This document shows positions 5,564 through 8,449 of a stretch of DNA of 8,449 nt, one piece after another. Every line of letters begins with the position of its first letter. Within the stretch, counting starts at the first letter, position 1. This stretch comes from Bacillota bacterium (lineage in GTDB: Bacteria; Bacillota; Clostridia; Peptostreptococcales; Anaerovoracaceae). The stretch covers positions 1-8,449 of the forward strand of contig JAFYUX010000105.1 in the NCBI GenBank assembly GCA_017549385.1, written 5' to 3'. Position numbers and translations under genes: made by a program. The notes below the pieces were generated by a model. That model made no database searches and was not told the origin of the DNA. It worked only from the letters and a program-made list of their open reading frames with translations.

Positions 5564-6754
5564 ATGGCTATTAATGTTATTAAAGACAAATGTAAGGGCT
5601 GTTCTCTTTGCGTAAAGAGCTGTCCATTTGAAGCTATCTCTATGAAAGACAGACTTCCTGTTTTCTGAGATACTTGCGTTGACTGTGGTGTCTGCGTTGA
5701 GAGCTGTAAGTTTGGCGCTCTCGAAAAGGTAGACGTAAAGAAAAATACTGGTATCAACATCAAGGATTACCACGATGTTTGGGTATTTGCAGAACAGCGT
5801 GAAAACCGCATCATGCCTGTAGTAATCGAACTCATCGGCGAAGCAAAGAGACTTGCTGCTGATATCGGTTGCAGAGTATGTGCTATCATCTGCGGTCACA
5901 ACATTGACCAGCAGGCAAATGAACTTATCGGTTACGGTGTAGACGAAGTATTCGTGGCTGATGCTCCAGAATTAAAAAATTATACTACTGACGCATATAC
6001 AAAGGTTATTTTCGAAGCTGTACAGAAGTACAAGCCTGAAATCATGCTCCTCGGTGCTACTCATATCGGTAGAGACCTTGGTCCAAGCATTGCTGTAAAG
6101 TGCAACACAGGTCTTACAGCTGACTGTACAAAGCTCGATATCGATCCAACAGACAAGAAGCTCATGCAGACAAGACCTGCTTTCGGCGGCAACCTCATGG
6201 CTACTATCATCTGCGAAGATCACAGACCTCAGATGGCGACTGTACGTCCTGGTATCATGCAGAAGGCTGAGTACGTAAAGAATGCCAAGGGTAAAAAGAC
6301 TGAGCTCAAGGTTTCTTTCGAAGAAGGCGAACTCAGAGAAAAGGTTCTCAAGATTGTTAAGTCAGTAAGAGAAGCTGTTTCTCTCACAGATGCAAACGTT
6401 GTAGTATCTGGCGGTCTCGGTCTCGGCGGTCCAGAAGGCTTCGAACTTATCAAAAAGCTCGCTGACAGACTCGGCGGCGTAGTTGGCTCAAGCCGTGCGG
6501 CTGTTGACGCTGGCTGGATTGCTCCTAGCCATCAGGTTGGTCAGACTGGTACAACTGTACGTCCAAACCTCTATATCGCTTGCGGTATTTCAGGCGCTAT
6601 CCAGCATCTCGCTGGTATGCAGGACTCAAAGTGCATCGTAGCTATCAACAAGGACGAAAGTGCAGCTATCTTCGAAGTAGCTGACTACGGTATCGTTGGC
6701 GACCTCTACAAGGTAATTCCAGCGATCCTCAACGCACTTGACAACGTAGAATAA
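5564..6754 (+). CDS. etfA: Electron transfer flavoprotein alpha subunit with N-terminal 2[4Fe-4S] domain and in-frame TGA (possible selenoprotein)
   Basis: Read through one TGA, the frame encodes 396 residues. Residues 1-55 are a ferredoxin domain with cysteines 10, 13, 16, 20 and 38, 41, 44, 48; Pro after Cys20 is normal, while Lys49 follows Cys48 where Pro is usual. The ETF alpha domain begins at about 72 (VWVFAEQRE). The C-terminal FAD domain carries SGGLGLGG (282-289), [10 protein letters not shown] (309-318), QTGTTV (327-332) and [17 protein letters not shown] (336-352), the ETF-alpha signature. Codon 35 is TGA (5666-5668), three residues before Cys38. AAGGA at 5551-5555 lies eight bases before the ATG. 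The first in-frame start after the TGA is the ATG at 5813 (residue 84), which would cut off the ferredoxin domain and the first ETF strand, so the gene needs readthrough or is broken. Ferredoxin-fused EtfA is known in bifurcating complexes such as CarE. Selenocysteine is my leading reading; a nonsense mutation or base error is the alternative. Confidence 0.88.
5666..5668 (+). other. In-frame TGA in etfA, candidate selenocysteine codon
   Basis: The TGA is codon 35 of etfA, preceded by VF and followed by DTC. It creates U-D-T-C in front of the second cluster motif, resembling the UxxC redox motif of many selenoproteins. The flanking frame is fully conserved on both sides, which speaks against an old pseudogene. 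Every other complete gene here stops with TAA or TAG, and the Trp codons I read are all TGG. Confidence 0.55.
5676..5695 (+). promoter_or_regulatory. Candidate SECIS stem-loop A, close to the TGA
   Basis: GCG (5676-5678) pairs with TGC (5693-5695, one G-U), two bulged U residues follow (5679-5680), then GAC (5681-5683) pairs with GTC (5690-5692), leaving the loop UGUGGU (5684-5689). The loop begins 15 bases after the TGA and has G at its second position. A bulged U below a short upper stem and a GU-containing loop recall the E. coli fdhF SECIS bound by SelB. The stem is short and the sequence is constrained by the cysteine codons, so it could be fortuitous. Confidence 0.35.
5697..5724 (+). 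promoter_or_regulatory. Candidate SECIS stem-loop B, stronger stem
   Basis: An 8-bp stem pairs 5697-5704 with 5717-5724 (one G-U), including the perfect GAGAGC/GCTCTC core, around a 12-base loop (5705-5716) beginning UG. The loop starts 36 bases after the TGA, at the far edge of the spacing usually allowed for bacterial SECIS elements. It can form together with stem-loop A. The stem uses a GAG codon (residue 46) although this gene mostly uses GAA, and the loop covers the unusual Lys49 codon. Confidence 0.35.
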
Positions 6755-6828
6755 GATATAGCATAATTTATACGTTAAGCATATTAAATGTGCACTTAAA
6801 TTAATAAGAAATTTTTTGAATGAAAGAA

Positions 6829-6843
6829 GCGGATATTTTCCGC
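6829..6843 (+). promoter_or_regulatory. Small hairpin directly upstream of the carbonic-anhydrase-like gene's ribosome site
   Basis: GCGGA (6829-6833) pairs with TCCGC (6839-6843) over a TATTT loop and ends one base before GAGGTG (6845-6850), the ribosome site of the ATG at 6856. No U-run follows, so it is not a terminator. It may protect a processed mRNA end or tune translation in the 101-base spacer after etfA, which otherwise holds only AT-rich sequence. Confidence 0.4.
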
Positions 6844-6855
6844 AGAGGTGTTAAG

Positions 6856-7395
6856 ATGATTAAGCTCAGCAGCAAGGGCAAGATTGCAGAATCAGCATTT
6901 ATCGCTGAAAACGCAACTATTCTCGGTAACGTAGAAATCGGTGAAGAAGTAGGTATCTGGTACAATGCAGTTCTCAGAGGCGACTTCAACCTCATCAAGA
7001 TCGGTGACAGATGCAATGTTCAGGACAACGTAGTTGTTCATGTAACAGAAAATTCTCCATGTACTCTCGGTAATGGTGTAAGCCTTGGCCACGGCGCTAT
7101 CATTCACGGTGCTACTATCGAAGATAACGTACTCGTAGGTATGGGTGCTGTTGTTATGGATAACGCAGTTATCGGTGCAAACTCTATCATCGCAGCAGGT
7201 GCTGTAGTTTCAGGCGGCGCAGTTATTCCACCTAACTCTTTAGTAGTTGGCGTACCTGGCAAGGTTAAGAAGGAACTCCCACCAGAAGCAGCTGGCGGCA
7301 AGAAGAACGCTGATGTTTACGTAGAACTCAGAAGAATGCACAAGGCAGAAGACTGGGAAGCTAACGCTCTCGATTACGTTAACAAGGTAAAATAA
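6856..7395 (+). CDS. Gamma-carbonic-anhydrase-like hexapeptide-repeat protein
   Basis: A 179-residue left-handed beta-helix protein of the gamma-carbonic anhydrase/YrdA/PaaY group, expected to form a trimer with metal sites between subunits. Hexapeptide repeats run from about 10 to 135 ([LIV]-G-x4 pattern, for example ILGNVEIGEEV). The three metal-binding histidines are present: His62 (VVHV), His79 and His84 (GHGAIIH). Arg41 and Asp43 in RGD and Gln56 match residues conserved around the active site of the archaeal enzyme Cam. A C-terminal helix (about 153-179) packs against the helix in relatives. Relatives include true carbonic anhydrases, a thioesterase (PaaY) and CaiE, so the reaction is uncertain. 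I choose the ATG at 6856 because GAGGTG (6845-6850) lies five bases before it; an in-frame ATG at 6820 has no ribosome site. It lies 101 bases after etfA without a clear terminator between, so it is probably the last gene of the operon. Confidence 0.88.
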   Translation: MIKLSSKGKIAESAFIAENATILGNVEIGEEVGIWYNAVLRGDFNLIKIGDRCNVQDNVVVHVTENSPCTLGNGVSLGHGAIIHGATIEDNVLVGMGAVVMDNAVIGANSIIAAGAVVSGGAVIPPNSLVVGVPGKVKKELPPEAAGGKKNADVYVELRRMHKAEDWEANALDYVNKVK

Positions 7396-7409
7396 TATAA
7401 AAATTACTG

Positions 7410-7438
7410 TTGTCGAAGTTACGATTTAATGGTAAGAT
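7410..7438 (+). promoter_or_regulatory. Candidate promoter for the riboswitch-controlled purine gene
   Basis: TTGTCG (7410-7415) and TAAGAT (7433-7438) are spaced by 17 bases, each with four of six consensus matches. Transcription would start near 7445, almost exactly at the first paired base of the ZTP aptamer, which supports the assignment despite the weak boxes. Confidence 0.5.
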
Positions 7439-7443
7439 AAACT

Positions 7444-7519
7444 CAAGTTATACGACTGACGGAAAAAGTGGAATTGACCACGTGAAGTATAATTTGTAAG
7501 AAAAGCCGACCGTCTGGGC
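7444..7519 (+). ncRNA. ZTP/ZMP riboswitch aptamer (pfl motif)
   Basis: This RNA senses the purine intermediate ZMP (AICAR) and its triphosphate ZTP, which build up when 10-formyl-tetrahydrofolate is scarce. P1 is a 10-bp helix, 7444-7453 with 7487-7496 (one G-U). P2 pairs GTGG (7468-7471) with CCAC (7478-7481). P3 pairs GCC (7505-7507) with GGC (7517-7519) in the hallmark segment GCCGACCGTCTGGGCA. The pseudoknot pairs GACGG (7458-7462), in the conserved CGACTGACGG segment, with CCGTC (7510-7514). All elements of the published motif are present in order. The 3' part of the aptamer is also the 5' arm of the following terminator, so ligand binding should prevent termination and switch the gene on. 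The gene downstream uses AICAR as substrate, the expected target. Confidence 0.93.
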
Positions 7520-7546
7520 ATATGGAAGTGCTCAGATGGTCTTTTT
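7508..7546 (+). terminator. Riboswitch expression platform: intrinsic terminator
   Basis: GACCGTCTGGGC (7508-7519) pairs with GCTCAGATGGTC (7530-7541) through 12 bp including two G-U pairs, followed by five T residues (7542-7546). The 5' arm overlaps P3 and the pseudoknot strand of the ZTP aptamer, so the two folds exclude each other. As no other terminator follows the carbonic-anhydrase-like gene, it probably also ends the upstream operon. Confidence 0.92.
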
Positions 7547-7582
7547 GTATCTTCAGGGAGATTTCACTGAGCAGTTGTAACG

Positions 7583-7605
7583 AAAATCGATTTTAAGCTT
7601 AAAAT
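7583..7605. repeat. Overlapping palindromes between riboswitch terminator and purine gene
   Basis: AAAATCGATTTT (7583-7594) and ATTTTAAGCTTAAAAT (7590-7605) are perfect palindromes of 12 and 16 bases that share ATTTT. They cannot both fold as RNA hairpins at once. They lie between the conditional terminator and the ribosome site. They could be a protein-binding site or an AT-rich coincidence. Confidence 0.35.
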
Positions 7606-7631
7606 ACCACAACACCTTAAGGAGACTAAAA

Positions 7632-8449
7632 ATGAAAGAGATGGAATTAAAGTACGGATGTAATCCAAACCAGAAGCCTGCACGTATCTTCATGGAAGAA
7701 GGCGAACTTCCAATCGAGATCTTAAACGGCAAGCCAGGTTTTATCAACCTCTTAGACGCTTTCAACAGCTGGCAGCTGGTTATGGAACTCAAAAAGGCTA
7801 CAGGCCTTCCTGCAGCAGCTTCTTTTAAGCACGTATCACCTGCAGGCGCAGCAGTAGCAGTTCCTCTCGACGAAACACTTCAGCAGATCTACTTTGTTGA
7901 AGGCGTAGAACTTACTCCTATGGCTACAGCATATATCAGAGCAAGAGGCGCTGACCGTATGTCTTCTTACGGCGACTTCGTAGCACTTTCTGACGAATGT
8001 GACGAAGCAACAGCAGCATACCTCGCAAGAGAAGTATCTGACGGCGTTATCGCTCCATCATACAGCGAAAAGGCTCTCGAAATCCTCAAGGGCAAGAGAA
8101 AGGGTTCTTACCTCGTAATCAAGATGGATCCAAACTATGTACCAGCTCCAACAGAAGTAAAGCAGGTATTTGGTATCTCATTCGAACAGGGCAGAAACGA
8201 AGTAGAGATCACAGACGAACTCCTCCAGAACATCGTAACTGCAAACAAGGACCTCACAGAGGATGCAAAGAGAGACCTTCTCATCTCACTCATCACATTA
8301 AAGTACACTCAGTCTAACTCAGTTTGCTATGCAAAGGGTGGCCAGGCTATCGGTATCGGTGCTGGTCAGCAGTCAAGAGTACACTGCACAAGACTCGCAG
8401 GCAACAAGGCTGACAACTGGTACCTCAGACAGGCTCCAAAGGTACTCAA
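7632..8449 (+). CDS. purH: Stand-alone AICAR transformylase (PurH C-terminal-type), 3' end beyond window
   Basis: The open frame gives 272 codons and runs off the window edge without a stop. It matches the AICAR formyltransferase domain of PurH/ATIC, which transfers a formyl group from 10-formyl-tetrahydrofolate to AICAR to give FAICAR, the penultimate step of IMP synthesis in the cytoplasm. [11 protein letters not shown] (65-75) contains the Lys66-His67 pair corresponding to the catalytic Lys266-His267 of human [23 protein letters not shown] (103-121), [25 protein letters not shown] and [16 protein letters not shown] are family blocks and look closer to the eukaryotic ATIC type than to E. 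coli PurH. The approximately 200-residue IMP cyclohydrolase domain is absent from the N-terminus, so that step must be encoded elsewhere. TTAAGGAG (7617-7624), seven bases before the ATG, sets the start. A ZTP riboswitch controls it. I use the symbol purH for the domain relationship only. Confidence 0.93.
   Translation, partial: MKEMELKYGCNPNQKPARIFMEEGELPIEILNGKPGFINLLDAFNSWQLVMELKKATGLPAAASFKHVSPAGAAVAVPLDETLQQIYFVEGVELTPMATAYIRARGADRMSSYGDFVALSDECDEATAAYLAREVSDGVIAPSYSEKALEILKGKRKGSYLVIKMDPNYVPAPTEVKQVFGISFEQGRNEVEITDELLQNIVTANKDLTEDAKRDLLISLITLKYTQSNSVCYAKGGQAIGIGAGQQSRVHCTRLAGNKADNWYLRQAPKVL

Noticed and set aside
5564..5668. A separate small ferredoxin-like peptide of 34 residues ending at the TGA.
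   Set aside because: It would hold only one of the two cluster motifs; the second follows directly after the TGA in the same frame, so the two belong to one domain.
5813..6754. A 313-residue EtfA starting at the ATG at 5813.
   Set aside because: It would start inside the first strand of the ETF domain, has no Shine-Dalgarno sequence, and leaves a well-formed ferredoxin domain with its own ribosome site untranslated in the same frame. The start at 5564 with TGA readthrough explains the sequence better.
6775..6818. A terminator between etfA and the carbonic-anhydrase-like gene (weak inverted repeat at 6775-6799 and a T-run at 6812-6817).
   Set aside because: The stem is AT-rich with a bulge and is separated from the T-run; it is too weak to call. 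The genes are more likely co-transcribed.
6820..6855. An upstream ATG start for the carbonic-anhydrase-like protein, adding 12 residues.
   Set aside because: There is no ribosome site before it, and the added segment would cover a hairpin and the good GAGGTG site of the ATG at 6856.
7553..7792. A 79-residue reading frame on the - strand.
   Set aside because: It overlaps the AICAR transformylase start, which has strong homology motifs on the + strand, and has no coding character of its own.

Overview
The window looks like the chromosome of an anaerobic, moderately AT-rich Firmicute of the class Clostridia. The indications are strong purine-rich Shine-Dalgarno sites, sigma-A type promoters, short intergenic gaps, two EFR1-type flavodoxin/ferredoxin fusion proteins, an acyl-CoA dehydrogenase with a ferredoxin-fused electron-transferring flavoprotein, and a ZTP riboswitch. 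I cannot place the genus from the sequence. No mobile element, CRISPR array, tRNA or rRNA was seen.

Layout. (1) 123-884 (+) is an EFR1-family flavodoxin/ferredoxin protein, closed by a strong intrinsic terminator at 893-925. (2) 1065-2402 (+) is a BrnQ branched-chain amino acid transporter with its own promoter (943-971) and a leader holding two back-to-back hairpins. (3) A bidirectional terminator (2413-2461) separates brnQ from a convergent second EFR1-family gene, 2539-3402 (-). (4) A divergent control region (3403-3599) holds a good promoter in each direction and several operator-like inverted repeats. (5) A + strand operon follows: acyl-CoA dehydrogenase (3600-4739), etfB (4761-5561), etfA with an N-terminal 2[4Fe-4S] domain (5564-6754) and a gamma-carbonic-anhydrase-like hexapeptide protein (6856-7395). 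(6) A ZTP/ZMP (pfl) riboswitch (7444-7519) overlaps a terminator (7508-7546) and precedes a stand-alone AICAR transformylase (7632 to the window edge, incomplete).

The most unusual feature is an in-frame TGA at codon 35 of etfA (5666-5668). It lies inside the ferredoxin domain, three residues before the first cysteine of the second cluster, giving a U-x-x-C arrangement if it is read as selenocysteine. The frame is otherwise intact for 396 residues, a good ribosome site sits at 5551-5555, and no start codon after the TGA would keep the ETF fold whole. Two stem-loops just downstream fit the general geometry of bacterial SECIS elements. Every Trp codon I read is TGG and no gene here ends in TGA, so wholesale TGA reassignment is unlikely. 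Selenocysteine insertion is the most interesting explanation; a nonsense mutation or base-call error remains possible.

How the genes fit together. Acyl-CoA dehydrogenase, EtfB and ferredoxin-fused EtfA resemble the gene set of the electron-bifurcating caffeyl-CoA reductase (CarCDE) of Acetobacterium woodii, so the operon probably encodes a flavin-based bifurcating enoyl-CoA reductase; the substrate cannot be read from the sequence. The two EFR1 proteins could exchange electrons with ferredoxin pools. BrnQ could supply branched-chain amino acids, but any link to the dehydrogenase is inference. The last gene is purine biosynthesis, switched on by ZMP/ZTP when 10-formyl-tetrahydrofolate is short.
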